Shown here piece by piece: positions 1 through 12,079 of a stretch of 64,000 nt of DNA (the first letter of the stretch is position 1; every line of letters starts with the position of its first letter). The stretch covers positions 62,001 through 126,000 of the forward strand of contig WEDG01001338.1 in the NCBI GenBank assembly GCA_017591395.1. The letters are read 5' to 3'. The notes beneath the pieces are model-generated. The model saw nothing but the letters and a program-made list of their open reading frames with translations, did no database searches and had not been told where the DNA came from. Position numbers and translations under genes: made by a program. The stretch comes from Schistocephalus solidus (lineage: Eukaryota > Platyhelminthes > Cestoda > Diphyllobothriidea > Diphyllobothriidae).

Positions 1-165
1 TGGCAGGTTGACATAAGTGAAATATCCTGGGATTGGGCTGCACGATTCTCAATAGGACAACACTATTTAAGCAATTTTTTCTGATCGAAAATACGTTTCT
101 GAATTTTGCTTGACATTTTGTGAGATAGGGAGCCTACTGTATCTACTCCAAGATCGGCTGGAAGC
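1..165 (+). repeat. T-family interspersed repeat, right-hand part
   Basis: The window opens inside a repeat that recurs at about 10.9, 16.0, 29.1, 34.0 and 36.3 kb. Shared landmarks in order are a GACAT..GTGAAATAT-like segment, TAAGCAAT/TAAGTAAT, an ATCGAAAA core and a final TGAGATAGGGA. Only the right part of the unit is present, the rest lying outside the window. No coding potential is seen; class unknown. Confidence 0.6.
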
Positions 166-265
166 AAACCCTTAAGCGAATGCCTGAAAACTGCTCTTGG
201 TCGTATTCTCCACGTTACTACTCGAGGGTTGCTAATTCAGGCCTGAGTAATGAGCGTTTATGTGC

Positions 266-905
266 CTCCTCCTCCTCCTCCTCCTCCTCCTCCTCCTCCT
301 CCTCCTCCTCCTCCTCCTCCTCCTCCTCCTCCTCCTCCTCCTCCTCCTCCTCCTCCTCCTCCTCCTCCTTCTCCTCCTCCTCCTCCTCCTCCTCCTCCTC
401 CTCCTCCTCCTCCTCCTCCTCCTCCTCCTCCTCCTCCTCCTCCTCCTTCTCCTCCTCATCCTCCTCCTTCTGATCCTCCTTCTCCTCTTCCTCCTTCTCC
501 TCCTCGTCCTCGTCCTCCTCCTCCTCCTCCTCCTCCTCCTCCTCTTCATCCTCCTTCTCCTCATCCTCCTCCTCCCTCCCTTCTCCTTCTCCTCCCTCAT
601 CCTCCTCCTTCTGATCCTCCTTCTCCCTCTTCCTCCTTCTTCTCCTTCGTCCTCGTCCTCCCTCGTCCTCCCTCATCCTCCTTCTCCTCCTCTTCCTCCT
701 CCCTCCTCCTCCTCCCTCCTCCTTCTCCCTTCTCCCTCCTCATCCTCCTCCTTCTGATCCTCTTCTCCTTTCCTCCTTCTCCTCCTCGTCCTCGTCCTCC
801 TCGTCCTCCTCCTCCTCCTCCTCCTCTTCATCCTCCTTCTCCTCATCCTCCTCCTCCTCCTTCTCCTTCTCCTCCTCCTCCTCCTCCGTCCCCTTCTCAT
901 CCTTC
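266..905. repeat. (TCC)n microsatellite with longer-period imperfect pyrimidine repeats
   Basis: A nearly perfect TCC run covers about 266-473, followed by imperfect TCC/TTC sequence to about 905. Inside the imperfect part a CTTCTGATCCTCCTTCTCC-like block recurs near 465, 607 and 750, giving an internal period of about 143 bases. Open frames here encode only low-complexity Pro/Ser/Leu or Glu/Arg strings and are not genes. Confidence 0.95.
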
Positions 906-960
906 TTCTCCTTCTTTTTTCTTCTTCTTCTTCTTCTTCTTCTTCTTCTTCTTCTTCTCC
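906..960. repeat. (CTT)n microsatellite
   Basis: A run of CTT units closes the pyrimidine-rich block that starts at 266. It is followed by ordinary mixed sequence. Confidence 0.9.
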
Positions 961-1029
961 TCCTTTTCCTCATTCTCCGCCTCCACCTCCACCAACATGG
1001 CAAAAGAATAAGAGAGCCCGCAACGTAAG

Positions 1030-1240
1030 TGTTTTTGCGCTAAATTCCAGACAGATTAGGTCTAGGATTAAGGTTTGGGTTGGAGGCAGTGCTAGGGTTT
1101 GGTAACAGAAACAGGGTACTCTTCCTGAAATTAAGAGCATTTTCACCTGTAGTACGGGAAGGCGTTCCTATCCACCCGTCCTTCCGGAGGAAGGGCGGGG
1201 GTGCAGCAGCACATAAGCGATTCCCACCCGGATCAGTCCT
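1030..1240 (+). repeat. Decayed MITE-like fragment with telomere-like interior
   Basis: A GCGCTAAATTCC-like segment followed by diverged GGTTTGGGTT / TAGGATTAAGG / AGGGTTTGG strings matches the interior of the better preserved elements at 10.13, 14.04 and 35.76 kb. Terminal repeats are not recognisable here, so this is a partial, old copy. Confidence 0.45.
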
Positions 1241-1279
1241 AGTACTTTGGGACAGGAAGAGAGCGAATCGGTTCACGTA

Positions 1280-4200
1280 ACTTTTTGTGCATTTACCGAA
1301 TAATCTCCTGATGCTCTGAATCCCTCTATGTTTTTTAGATAAAGAGGAAGGACTAATCAGAACAGATCTATTGAACTAATGACGTTTCTGCGCTCTTTTT
1401 TTTGCTCACCGCCCTCAAAGTTTGGAACGCACCAAACAGAAGAGAATCAGAAAAATACTTTTCAATTCGGCCGTTTGGCATGAGTCGATCGATTTTACTC
1501 TTCTTTCATTTCAGCCAGTCGTTTGAAATTCAGTTTGATTTTGGGCGTTCAATGCTCTGACAATGGTGAGTCGACACAGCTCTCCAAAAACTGCTGACAA
1601 TGTGCATTCCTTGGAATTACAATTAGCATAGGTGAAATCACCAAGCCACTGGCGCATTCTTCAGATGCTGGAAGCTTCGGTGACTCGGTTAAAAATTCCG
1701 TTGTGCGCTGATAAAATATCCATATATAGGCATCGCCTGCGCCCAAGAACCCTCGTTGGTAACCGCGCACATCGCCGAGGTCTTGGCAACCAAGACCTTT
1801 TCCTCCCCCTCACACACACACGCCAGCACAAGCTAACAGAGGTTGAACTTGGTCACCAGACAGAATCACTCAACTGACATTACAATATAAATTATACAAG
1901 GGCTTGTGCGACAGTGGGGCGCTTACTGCTGTGCCTTGTAGCTCAATCTCGAAGCCCACCAGCAGTCACACAGCGGCTTTTATCATAGGCAGAATAACAT
2001 TTTAGAAAAATGCAAGGCAGACTGGAATGGCCCTTTTCGGGTAATTTTCCATCATCAGACATTCATACCCAACCACAAGTGTTTCCACCCCTGAGGCCCA
2101 AACTCCAAAATTGTTGGTTAGAAGTTCAATTCCTTAATCATTGACACATGGGCTTGTTCCCCTTTCAGTTGCAACCAGGTATATTAACTATGTTGGAGGG
2201 CATGTATAAATCACGGTACGGGGGCCCACTTGTCAGAATAGGTCTTTCTGAAAGGTTTCAGGTCTAATTCTGCAAATATTTGACAATGGTTTTCCACGCC
2301 ATCATTAGGCGTGAAGTAAATGTAAAGAATACTTAAAAAATTTAAGAATACAGGCAAAAAAGACAATACTGATTTGTTGTTGCCGTCAATGAGCTTCCCC
2401 ATTTGTTTTGCTTGCTGTCTCTTCTATGTTCCCTTGAGGTATCTGTGCATGTAATCAACACAAATTTATCGATAAATGTACGAATCGTCAGTGTGTAAGG
2501 CATCTAGAAATTATCTGCCTTTCTTGAATTGACAGAGGCCCATACTGCGAGTTCTGTCCCAATAAAAAGTGCATCCAGTATCCAACGTGTGCATGGGGAC
2601 TTGGGGTAGGCCGTATCGCCTCCTCACTGCCAAATGCTGATATTGTATGCGTGTGGAAGCGTGTTTTCAGTCTTTCCACAGTATAATTCATCACATTTAT
2701 TGCATGGCATAATACAGATGAATTATTCATTGCCCAACTAGCTCACCCCGTCCTTGGAGTGTGCGATGTTTACTCCATTTGTATTTGGTGCTTTATCAGA
2801 TGCCTGTCAATGAATTCATGACCATTCTTAATATAAGGAAGGCTTTGCCCTTTTGTTGGTGTAGGCACTAGCTTGAAACTATATCATTCTTCTTATATTG
2901 ACTGGTTCTACCCGATGTATCGGCATACAAATTCTCATGGGTATCCACTTTGATAAAACGGTCTGAGGAGATATTTTGGCTCTATCTGACAACCTACACC
3001 GTCAGGACAGCATGCTTTTACTCAAGTTAGTAGACTACTGCCAGCATTGTGTTTGGTAAGGATAGGATTATTGCTCTCATGATACACTTGCTCTCTTGCG
3101 AGGTGTTTATGACTTTAACGCACCGTAGCCTAAAGACAACATGCAAAATTGACTGGGACGTAATTTTACTGTTTTTTTTTTCTAGCAGGTGATTGGATAG
3201 CATGCTAGTTGATTTACAGACTGGCCTACGCCTGGCTGCACACCTCGTATTCCTGACCTCAGAGTTCCGTCCGCTGAGGACAGCGAGCTACAGAATTTGC
3301 TTTTTTTTCAGTGAGAAGACCACGGCTGCCCGATGACGAAATCTCACGTGACTGTCGCGGAGTGCAATAGGCCCACGCAATGGGCCTGACGTCAAGAGTG
3401 CGGGGAATTTTAGTGTCCTCAAGCCCACACAGACCATTTTGCGCATTTTACGCAAAAAGAGACGACCCTACGTACCTCTGATAAAAAGCACGCCTCATCT
3501 GACGTCTGTTCTCGTGTATATCTGCAACTCTGCTGAATTTAGTGCAAAAAATGCTAAATTCTGTTTAGAGAAACCTATGCCAACTTAAGAGCGCACAACC
3601 TTTGGCCATGGGAAACTCGAAGACAATGCTTCTGATGTGGCGTTAAGTCCAAAAACGGAAGAATCATTTGAACAAGGCAAAGTTAGTGAACTATGCAGAA
3701 TTGAGTGAAGTCAGAGAAGAACTATATTTGGGGGTTTAAAGGTGGTACCATATTGAGAGCACCGGTACTAGCTAAAAGTTCAGATTCCTAGTATGTCTTC
3801 TGCTTAGATCCTTGGATTACTGACTTTGGCTACTGGTCCGAAGGATTCACTCCAAGTTTGTAAATTTATTTCTGTGGAAATTAAATCGATTAAAATTGAT
3901 CAGAAGTTTTAAATTCACCGAAGCGCAGGTCACGTTTGGGCCATATTTAAGAGGTGAGCAGCCATATAAGTTCAAGGGCGTGGCTTTAAATCACCGTGAT
4001 TTCATCACCATTGTTGACTCGGCCTAATAATTACTCGGCCATTTGGCTTCATATTACTGTGGATGCAACATGGGACCATGCCACTTTGGCAAATAATTAT
4101 ACCTATTTACAGAAACAGAATGTTTTCTTGTGAAACGGCTACAATAAAAAGGCGTTTTCTCACCAGTTGAACTAGTTAAATTCACAGTAAACTAACAAAA

Positions 4201-4860
4201 ATGGGAAAATGAACTAGATATCAATTTAAACTTGGAGTTTTCTGGGTCAGATCCCCAAGGGAAAGCAAAAATTTCTTTGACAGATACGGTTGCATGGCCT
4301 ATTATATTCTAAGGAGAGACACCCTAGTGCTCATACAATAGTTTGGTCGCTGTGCATCGATATTTGGTCGATATTTGGTCGCTGTGCATCGATATTTGAA
4401 AGGCACCATTAATGACTCTCCGGGCGTCCGACTTTGCCATTGCTCATATAACCGTCTACAAGTCTTCATAAATGCATAGTAAAAAACGTTAGAAATCTTT
4501 CTTCAGAGTTACGAGCTCAGAAGGATACAATTTTCTAAAATATAAGTAAATGCATTCATTTAGGTAAGCCTAGTTTTTGAATAGGGTTGGTTGACAACGA
4601 CTAATCAGCCCAAAATAGTCAACCTAGTCTCGCTGTTTATATTAATGCTCGCAATACGACGGCCTGTGCTGGCTGTAGACTGAACTCCAAGGCGCAACGG
4701 AATGAGAAGGTGTCATAATCTGATCAGAGAAAGGTTTACCCATAATACATCATTTTTACACAATTTTTTTCTACGACATGCTATTTAGACTTTCACACGC
4801 AGTTGACGGCCAGGGAGAAATCTTCACAATACATGATTAGTCCTGATTGCGAATATCGGA
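1280..4860. other. Unrecognised intergenic stretch
   Basis: No gene, RNA or known element was recognised on either strand; open frames are short and of unremarkable composition. Small structures seen: a 7-bp perfect stem with a 5-base loop (AGGCCCA..TGGGCCT) at 3369-3387, and a local 32-base tandem duplication of TTTGGTCGCTGTGCATCGA at about 4342-4397. Confidence 0.5.
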
Positions 4861-5019
4861 TTGCGCAGTTGGCTCAACCAAAAGTCAACATGCGATTGTG
4901 TAGGATATGACTTGGAAAGACATTCTATGCCAATTCATCTTACGACCGCACAACGACCATGCGCTGTCCCAAGAGGACCCTTGAGCCCCTCACATTTTAG
5001 CGTGAGGGACTCAAGAACG

Positions 5020-5990
5020 CCACCGAGTGGGAGTGCCATAAAGGCCACATTAAGAAGGAACTATTGCAGCCTTACCCTCAGTCCGCCAGACAGCCACTCC
5101 ACACAAAACACACATTGGGCTGAACACGCGGTTCGATTTATCCCGTCAGTTGGCAACCTTCCAAGCCACGGCTTTTAGCACACCGGGATAGTTTCATATG
5201 GGTCAGATTGTTTATAGGGAAGAACATGCGCTGAGCCGTTGACCTCACTCTCTCCCCACCACCACAGTCAAACCACTGTCCGAGCCGGTCAGTTGTCTGA
5301 TGCGGAAGTGGGCGCAGCTGCTGGTGACCTCGTCTACGTGTGCTCCATACACGATCTGGCCCCCCAAACACGAGCACCAGGAGTTCACACAACAGGGGGT
5401 TGAACGGCTTACATCACACATGCGTGAGATAGCCAGAGTTCACGTTAAGAAGGAGTCATTGCAGCCTGACTCTCAGACCACCAGTCAGCCACTCCACACA
5501 ACACACATTGGACTATCTACGAGGTCTGAGTATAATTGTCAGTTGGCAACCTTCCAACCGCGGCGCTTAACGTTACCGCACACTCTTCTCCTCCCCTACC
5601 TGAGCCCGGCGCCAGGACAGAGTCGAGAAAACCAGAGATGGGAGAGGGCGCATGTGGTTGGCGCGGCCGGAGCCGTCCCTGGGCGTACCACCACACCTGG
5701 CTCGGATCCAACGGAGTGGGAGTGCCATAAAGGCCACATTAAGAAGGAGCCATTGCAGCCTAACTTTCAGTCCACCAGTCGGCCACTCCACACAAAACAC
5801 ACATTGGGCTGACCACGCGGTCCGAGTGTTTTCGTCAATTGGCAACCTTCCAAGCCACGCCTTTTAGCGCACCGTGATAGTTTCAAGCGCGTCAGATTGT
5901 TTATAGTGAGAAAAAGGCGCTGAGCTGTTCACCTCACTCTCTCCCCCCCCCCACCCCCACAATCAGACCACCGTCCGACTAAATGCTGTC
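5020..5990 (+). repeat. R-family interspersed repeat, three copies in a row
   Basis: Three related units begin near 5025, 5415 and 5715. Each carries a CACATTAAGAAGGA-type block, TTGCAGCC, CAG(C/T)CACTCCACAC, a GTTGGCAACCTTCCAA block and, in units 1 and 3, a GATAGTTTCA..GTCAGATTGTTTATA segment ending in a C-rich TCTCCCCC run. Fragments of the same family occur near 12.0, 22.25, 34.1, 35.45, 37.43 and 38.3 kb and inverted at 59.8-60.4 kb. No protein signature; nature unknown. Confidence 0.7.
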
Positions 5991-6189
5991 AATGAAGGCA
6001 GGGGGGCTACACCTCGTTGACTGGCAGGCTACCGCTCCTCCTACGTTAGCTGTAGTCTCCGATGTAGGCTCCGAATTTGTGCACTCGATGGAGACACAGT
6101 AGATGTGCTACCTCGGGGAATTTTAACCGAAATTCTGAACTGGGTCTCTGAATAGAAAATATAATTTACGTACGGTTGCAAAATTATTT

Positions 6190-6430
6190 AGCTTGCTGCT
6201 TTTCAAGTATACATCACGGCCCACACCCACTGCAAAAGTTTATGGGCACTATAGTACCACCTCTTAATAGCTTATATAAATGTACGATTTTCCTTAAAAG
6301 AAAAATGTACTCCGGTTGGAGTTTGGAAACCTTGAACGCAGGTTAAACGGCTGGTCAGATTCAAAATTATTCAGGATATGGTCCATTCAAAAATCACAAT
6401 TCCTCGCTGTATGGCACAACTTTAGGTTAA
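6190..6430 (+). repeat. Diverged fragment of the T-family left flank
   Basis: The GTTTGGAAA..AACGCAGGTTAAAC..CAGATTCAAAATTATTC order matches 28.77-28.85 kb, where the same segment precedes a T-family copy. This suggests that the family unit is longer than the core described at 33.7-34.1 kb. Divergence is high. Confidence 0.4.
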
Positions 6431-7600
6431 ATCGCTTCTTTCAAAACGTTGCGAAACCGCTTAAAGGTATAGGGAAATGGTGAAGACTATATCTACGTCA
6501 AGGACAAAGGGTATAATTGTGGATTCGCGTGTAAAGTAGATTGCCTAACTCATAAAATTTCGGGCTAAATATTTGAGTTGATAGTATCACACACATCTTA
6601 TGGTGTTATTTGTTGGTTGGATTGCATTGATGCACAGAAACCTGTTCACTAACGATGAGTTCACATCAGGTCTGTTTATTTAATGGAAAATGGGGCCATA
6701 CAGGGCCAACTGACGTTTTTGCTATCCAGAAATTTTCATTTGCTATTGAAAGCTTCGAATCAAAACATTTTGTTTTATGCGTTGGACTATATACAGACAT
6801 TAATGAAAGACTGAAAACTTTCAATATGTCTTTGCATAGAACAGAAAATTTTGTTTCGCGTTCAGAAAAATTAGGTTAATGCAGATATGAGAAATCCCAT
6901 TGTTGCTAGGAAAACAAGGACATATTTAGTTTTAAAAATTCAGTTTTGCAAAATCGTAACGTTTTTTTCCAAAAAAATCAGTAATGAATTTGTGTGACTA
7001 CTTTTTTTACCACACTGATAATGAGACCTTAAACATGCATTACTATGAGAAGCCGCGACATGCCGGCAATGTTTTCTGTCACGGTGTACGCGAGTTCTTC
7101 CATTTTCAGTCGATACTGTATTGCTTATTTTCAGCGAAGTCGAAAAATCTGTCGAACGTCCCCATTTTTCCCTGACTTGATCTTCGAACAGGGCTAAATA
7201 CACTGATATTCGACAACGAAATATCTAATGAAAGGTTTTTTAAAGAAGTACCTCATAATGAGTTTTTAAATTGATTTTAGGCCTATTAATTGCGGAGTTA
7301 TGTTTTCGTCGTTAAGTTTTCATGGCAACGAGTTTATGACCCAAACGGCCATCTGCATTAGTTAGAATGTCTCAGAAAGCACTATTTCGGTAAATGCCTT
7401 TAAGGAATATCTTATTTTGAAGGTTTAGATTAGCACATACAACATAATCTAAAGTTACGGATAATAGACAGAAAATACAGGAAAACGTAACATCGCCATT
7501 TCAATGACGATTTGAAACTCATCTTAATTAAACACCCGAAATACTTATAAAGAAATTTAACAAAAAGAAAGTCCTCTTAATCAGCACAAAATGGTACTTT
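6430..7600. other. AT-rich stretch without recognised features
   Basis: No coding or repeat signature was recognised. Open frames here are short and lack family motifs. Confidence 0.4.
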
Positions 7601-7749
7601 TACGATTTCACCTGAACGGTTTGACACAGCCCCCAGACGCTTACCCTCCCAAAAGAACTTTGTCGCTGTTTTGTGATCAGCTGCAAAGACGCATCCTATG
7701 GTTAGGCTGGTCCATAGACTCGATTGCACGAACACGAGCTGTAGGTGGA

Positions 7750-7925
7750 ACGTGCAGAGGAAGGGAACGCTTGAATGTGTCCCAACAGGGCACGGCATCA
7801 GGAACCCCTCTAATACAGGTGGCTTTGAGCTAAATTTCAGGGAAAATAGTGTTCGGGATAACGATGGAGTTAACTTTCGATTCAGGATTAGGGTTTTCAC
7901 GAAATCATAGAGAGAAAGGGTTAGT
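7750..7925 (+). repeat. Decayed MITE-like fragment, left half
   Basis: The order ACAGGGCACGG, AGGAACC, TTTGAGCTAAATTTC and CAGGATTAGGGTTTTC parallels the left half of the element at 10.13-10.53 kb (ACAGGACACGG, AGGAACC, TTTGCGCCCAATTCC, then TTAGGG-like sequence). The outer terminal repeat is not clear. Confidence 0.45.
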
Positions 7926-8029
7926 TTAGGACACGCGAATACTTACCTATCCCGGAATTTAGCTCGAGATCATCCGTATTAGGAAGTAACCTTCCTATAC
8001 TCATGTTCTGCCTTGGGAGGGGGCGTTCT

Positions 8030-8880
8030 ATACAAACTTTCGCATCTCCCCTCACCGCCAAGTTGATGAAAGAAAATGAATTTGCTTTGGAAGGGGTACT
8101 TTTCCCCTTCTCCTCCAAAACGGGACCGAGTCATGATTATTCTTACGCTCTGAGTGCACTCGTCACTTAGCCCGTCAGAAAATCACATTACAGTTCACAC
8201 TAATAAATAACTGTGACCTTTTGAACGCCTCTTATTTGTCCACGATGTTAGAACATCGATAACTTTGCCTCAACCATCAAGTATGACTTTTCAGTTAGTC
8301 AAATCACGTCTCATTTTTGCTAGCTTCAAATAACCTGGTTTACTGAATCGATAAATACGACTGACGAGTAGTACAGCATAAAATTGAACGTGTGACAAGT
8401 CAATTTATATCATACAAATGTACCTGGTAACGGCGTAAAAGCTCGCCAACCGTGGTTTCTCTCTCCATCTTTATTCCTTCGTTTGCCTTTTTCTCGAATC
8501 AGGGACGAATTTTATTAGGTCTCATTTCTAAGTCCATCCTACTCCCCTCTAAATTTATTATGGGTGTACTTGTTGTTTTATCCCAAAAGTTTTCTCAAAG
8601 TCTGTCCTTTGTTTGCATATTTTTTAAAAGTCTTCAATCACTTTAAACTACTAATTTGCGTACAAGTCACCGTCCCTGCATCCATATGGTGGACATTGTT
8701 GGAATCGACGATCGAAAGGTCGTCAATCAGACTTTTTGAAGTTAAAGGCGATTCCTCTTAGCAATGTCCTTGGAATTGGGCAAATGTTCAGGGACTCAGA
8801 TAGATCAAAAATCCATCACTTTTACCCCACGCAGTTGATTTAAACTCTAAGTTCAGTCGGAAACTGTTACTTGACTGCCC
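8030..8880. other. Unrecognised stretch
   Basis: Nothing recognised on either strand beyond short, unsupported open frames. Confidence 0.4.
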
Positions 8881-9215
8881 GCAGCAGGACACGGTAAAAG
8901 GAACGTTCAACACGACCTTGCGCTAATGCCCAGGAAGGGCAAATATTCCCATGTCCTGACACAACCTAAACATTATCTGCAACCCTGATTGTAACCCTCA
9001 AATCTTACCTTACTCTTCACCCTAAATTTAAGAATAACATTCACCATAAACTTCGTCATAAACCTACGTTTAACACTAGCCGAAGCATGAACCCTATTTT
9101 TTTTTTCTGGAATTTGCGGCAAATCAATCTGTATTGCAGGGTATTCCTGTTTCCTGGTCCTACCGTGGGCACATCTAACCGATCACGTTCCTCAAATTTA
9201 CCCTTTAATACAGAG
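8880..9215 (-). repeat. Decayed MITE-like copy with C-rich telomere-like interior
   Basis: GCAGGACACGGTAAAAGGAAC is followed by CCTGACAC and a long series of AACCCT / TTACC / CACCCTAAA strings, the complement of the TTAGGG-like interior seen in other copies, then TCCTGTTTCCTGG. The order matches the family, though ends are eroded. Confidence 0.4.
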
Positions 9216-9369
9216 ATTAAGAAATGAAGTTTTCAAAGGTATATAACACTTCAGAAACAAGAGGACTTTGCCGAGTAAGAGTCCCAAAGGAACCTATATT
9301 GAAGAAAATACCGTCCGAAAAATGTCAGCTGTTTCTAGCAAAGGTAACCAACAGTTTAATTACGGTAGA

Positions 9370-9690
9370 GGGCACTCATCGATCGCATTTCGTGACCTGC
9401 CCTTCCTTATTGTCTTTTGACTCACTCTCGAGTCCCGCCCGCAATGAGACTGCAACTCATAATATATACAGAGAACGACTACCGACAACGATAAGGTAAA
9501 CTGGAAAGGTCATTTCTGATTTATTAGCCGTCATCAGCCAGACATAATCAACCAAAATTTGTGAAACCCCTGGGACGCGAGCCTGCAATATACTACTTAG
9601 AAGCCCAACTCTCTAAAAATTGAGCTACGGGATTGTTGTCCTTTCGTTTTTGATTGGTTCTATCGTGGTAAGAAACCTATTCACTCGATC
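9370..9690 (-). mobile_element. tRNA-derived SINE, diverged full-length copy
   Basis: Read on the minus strand, a decayed tRNA-like head (box B-like GCAGGCTCGCG) is followed by the family body, ending in a complement of TTATTAGCCGTCATCAGCCA and CTGGAAAGGTCATTTCTG. To the left lies the family tail, with ACTCACTCTCGAGTCCCGC. The span of about 310 bases agrees with the 308-base period at 48.7-49.0 kb. SINEs of this type are transcribed by RNA polymerase III and mobilised by LINE enzymes. Confidence 0.75.
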
Positions 9691-10128
9691 TAGAGCCTTT
9701 TAGACAAACACACAACCAATACTTATAAAAACTAGTGTCTGCATTGGCCTCCGTGGAAATTTCCATAACTGGATGTTACTGCTTGGTTGTTACTTTACAT
9801 TACACTGACTCTTTGTTTGTGCAACTGAAGCACCCGCAAACGCGAATGGTCATGTTTACACGGGAAACCACATAAGCAGAGCGCTTAATGGATGCATCGA
9901 AGTTCATTCATCCTCTTACTGTCAATATTGAAGCGTCTCTTGGCACGCAGTCCTAGTACACGCAAAGCATGCAGTTGTGCACGTACGAAAGTCACAAGCT
10001 GGTTCGAATCCATGAGTATATGCTTAAAAAAGTTACACCAGAAACAAATTCGAGGGAAGAATTTTATACAGGAAGATATGGGTTGATGAGTTAAAATAAG
10101 CCGGAAACTGCGGCCATACTAGTTTCCC

Positions 10129-10530
10129 GGTAAGGATGCATTGTATGGCCGCCTAAACAGGACACGGGGATAGGAACCGTCCACAATTCGCATGGCTTTG
10201 CGCCCAATTCCGGGAAAATTATGTTTAGGATTAAGGTGAGTGATAGGGTAAAGTTCGGAGTTAGGGTTAGGGTTAAGGTCAGGGTTGGCGTTGGAGTCAA
10301 GACCATGATAAGAGTTACGGATTGGGTTCCTGTTAACTGTAGGGTTTAAGTTTAGGGTAGGGCTAAGGTTAAGATTAAGGTTATAGGTTAGTTTTATATA
10401 AGGGTTAGTGTAAGGTTTAAGCCGCGGATTTTTTACCCTTTCCGAAATTTATCGCAAGGCTACTTATTTTAAATGAACGGGGCGTTACTATTCCTGTGTT
10501 CTGATTAGGCGACATTAAAAGTCGGGCCTA
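10129..10530 (+). mobile_element. MITE-like element with telomere-like interior (copy A)
   Basis: The left terminus has GGTAAGGATGCATTGTATGG and CCTAAACAGGACACGGG; the right terminus, read in complement, has a related but eroded CTAATCAGAACACAGGAAT. The interior (10210-10430) is a string of diverged GGGTTAGGG, GGTTAAGG and GTAGGGTTTAAG units. No transposase is encoded, which fits a non-autonomous DNA transposon. Confidence 0.65.
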
Positions 10531-10589
10531 TCAGTGCCTCTTGCACTTTTCACAACGCGAGCTTTAGACCCTCGGCTCCGAACAGCATG

Positions 10590-11090
10590 CAAAGCCTCAT
10601 TTGTCTCGAGCAGGTAACCAATCAAATCTTCGCTGTCCTTTTGAGCTTCTTATCTTGGGATAACTGGATTTTAGGCCCTTAAAAGTCAAACTGACTAGAC
10701 GAGAGGATAAATGTCCGTCTGCTTGCTGAAAATCGGACTGTTTTAGCTTATGATTCCAAAATAATCTAATATACAGACGTAGTTCTCTATCAAATGAGCA
10801 CAACAAAGAATACTTTTGTGCAAATTTTATCCGACAGGTATTTGAATTTCTAAGGGAATTAACAGTCGATGGAAAATACATACTACTTAAGTAGTATTTG
10901 TAACAAAATTTAGTTTCTGCAGGTTGCCGAATTGAAACGCATTTAAAAGCTGACATCTTGACGTGAGTGAAATAGCTGCAAATCATGCTGCACGGTCATC
11001 ACTTTAAGTAATATTTTCTAATCGAAAACGCATTTCAGGATTGCTGTTAAAGTTACATGTGATGGTCCATCTGCTGTAGTAGAGATGAGG
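10590..11090 (+). repeat. T-family interspersed repeat
   Basis: Landmarks are CTATCAAATGAGCACAA, an ATACTACTTAAGTAGTA segment, TTTCTGCAGGTTGCCG, a GACATCTTGACGTGAGTGAAATA segment and TAATATTTTCTAATCGAAAA. The same order occurs in copies at 15.7, 28.8, 33.7 and 36.1 kb and in inverted form at 33.3 and 47.3 kb. The left part (10590-10780) is poorly conserved. Confidence 0.6.
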
Positions 11091-11099
11091 CGTTTTGCA

Positions 11100-11640
11100 A
11101 ATTAACGAACAATAGGGTGAATCTGGGGAGGGGGATTGTTCAGGTCTCTGCGCACGAGGAGAGTCGGTATGGTGCCCGCCACGACCCACGATCTGTTTGA
11201 CAGCCCAGCAACTAAATGCCATTCGTCTCGCTCCCCCGCTCCCCAGACACGCGGACGCAACAAGGCATTGGAACTCGTCCCTCCCCCCCTCCCAAAGCAG
11301 TCAACCGCATAGACGCACTTTGTCTCCCTGTCAAGCGCAACTTGACACCGTCTGGTTTTATCGGTGACCACTGCTGCTGGAGACAACAGTTAAGAGTTCT
11401 ACGCAGGAGAATTCTCGCATTGCGGTGCTGTTTTTCACCTTATTGCGAACAGGGGTCAAATTAGTCCGTGTACTGGTTCAGGTAACAGTGGCTGTTGGTG
11501 AGGCCGAGACATGTGCAAGTAATGTGTCGGTGTATGTATGCGTGTGTGTGTGAGAGAGATAGTGGGTGAGATTGAGTCTACCACGTCTGGTGATTTTGTG
11601 GATTTGTGAAGTCAACCGCAGGTGCTTTAAGCCCACAGCA
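11100..11640. other. GC-rich unrecognised stretch
   Basis: Contains CCCCC/GGGGAGGGGG runs near 11126 and 11284 and a short (GT)n tract near 11540. Overlapping open frames occur on both strands, but none shows a protein motif and none is called as a gene. Confidence 0.4.
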
Positions 11641-11930
11641 TCAGGCATGTGTACAGGAAACTTTACAATTTAGATTCCCTTTATGTTGAAGCGCATTTTT
11701 TGTGTGCAGTTCCACTCAGTTGTGCAGACCTGAACGCTCTAGCTCCTCACAGGAAGTTCTAACCTCCGCATGCAAAAACCTACCGGCATTCGAAAAATGT
11801 GTCCCCCTCGTTGAAAAAACTTATCGCCTTCTTACGATTATCCAGGCATCAAGTTGCAAAACACGTTTTCTGAGAAGGATTGCAAAAAGTCGATCTGATT
11901 ATTGACTTCCCTCCCCCGCTTCCTCTCTCT
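11640..11930 (+). repeat. Diverged repeat, copy 1 of a pair
   Basis: Matches 13170-13610 in the order ATG(T/C)GTACAGGAAA, a CACAGGAAGT / CCCAGGAAGT segment, ACGTTTTCTGAGAAGGATTGC and TTGCAAAAAGT. Spacing differs between copies through indels. Nature unknown. Confidence 0.5.
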
Positions 11931-11989
11931 TTTTCTTCGCGTGCCACACACGGTCTAGCTAATAACTATACGCACACCAATCTTCATTC

Positions 11990-12070
11990 AGGGGATTTCA
12001 CATCCCATGTAAGTGAGAGTTTCATAAAGGCCACAGTAAAAAGAAGAAGACATTGCGGTCAAACCCTCAT
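11990..12070 (+). repeat. R-family fragment
   Basis: GTGAGAGTTTCATAAAGGCC followed by ACAGTAAAAAGAAGA and CATTGCGG resembles the R-family block at 5721-5760 (AGTGCCATAAAGGCC, ACATTAAGAAGGA, CATTGCAG). Confidence 0.5.
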
Positions 12071-12079
12071 TTTTAGTAG

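Noticed and set aside
218..1011. Long open frames over the TCC/CTT tract (Glu-, Arg-, Pro-, Ser- and Leu-rich)
   Set aside because: All are translations of a microsatellite in different frames; no non-repetitive coding sequence is attached.
3330..3400. GATGACGAAATC as a hammerhead or regulatory site
   Set aside because: Lacks the CTGA start and pairing helices; only a small local hairpin (3369-3387) is real.
10210..10430. True telomere
   Set aside because: TTAGGG-like units are too diverged and are enclosed by inverted terminal repeats found at other loci, so it is an interspersed element.
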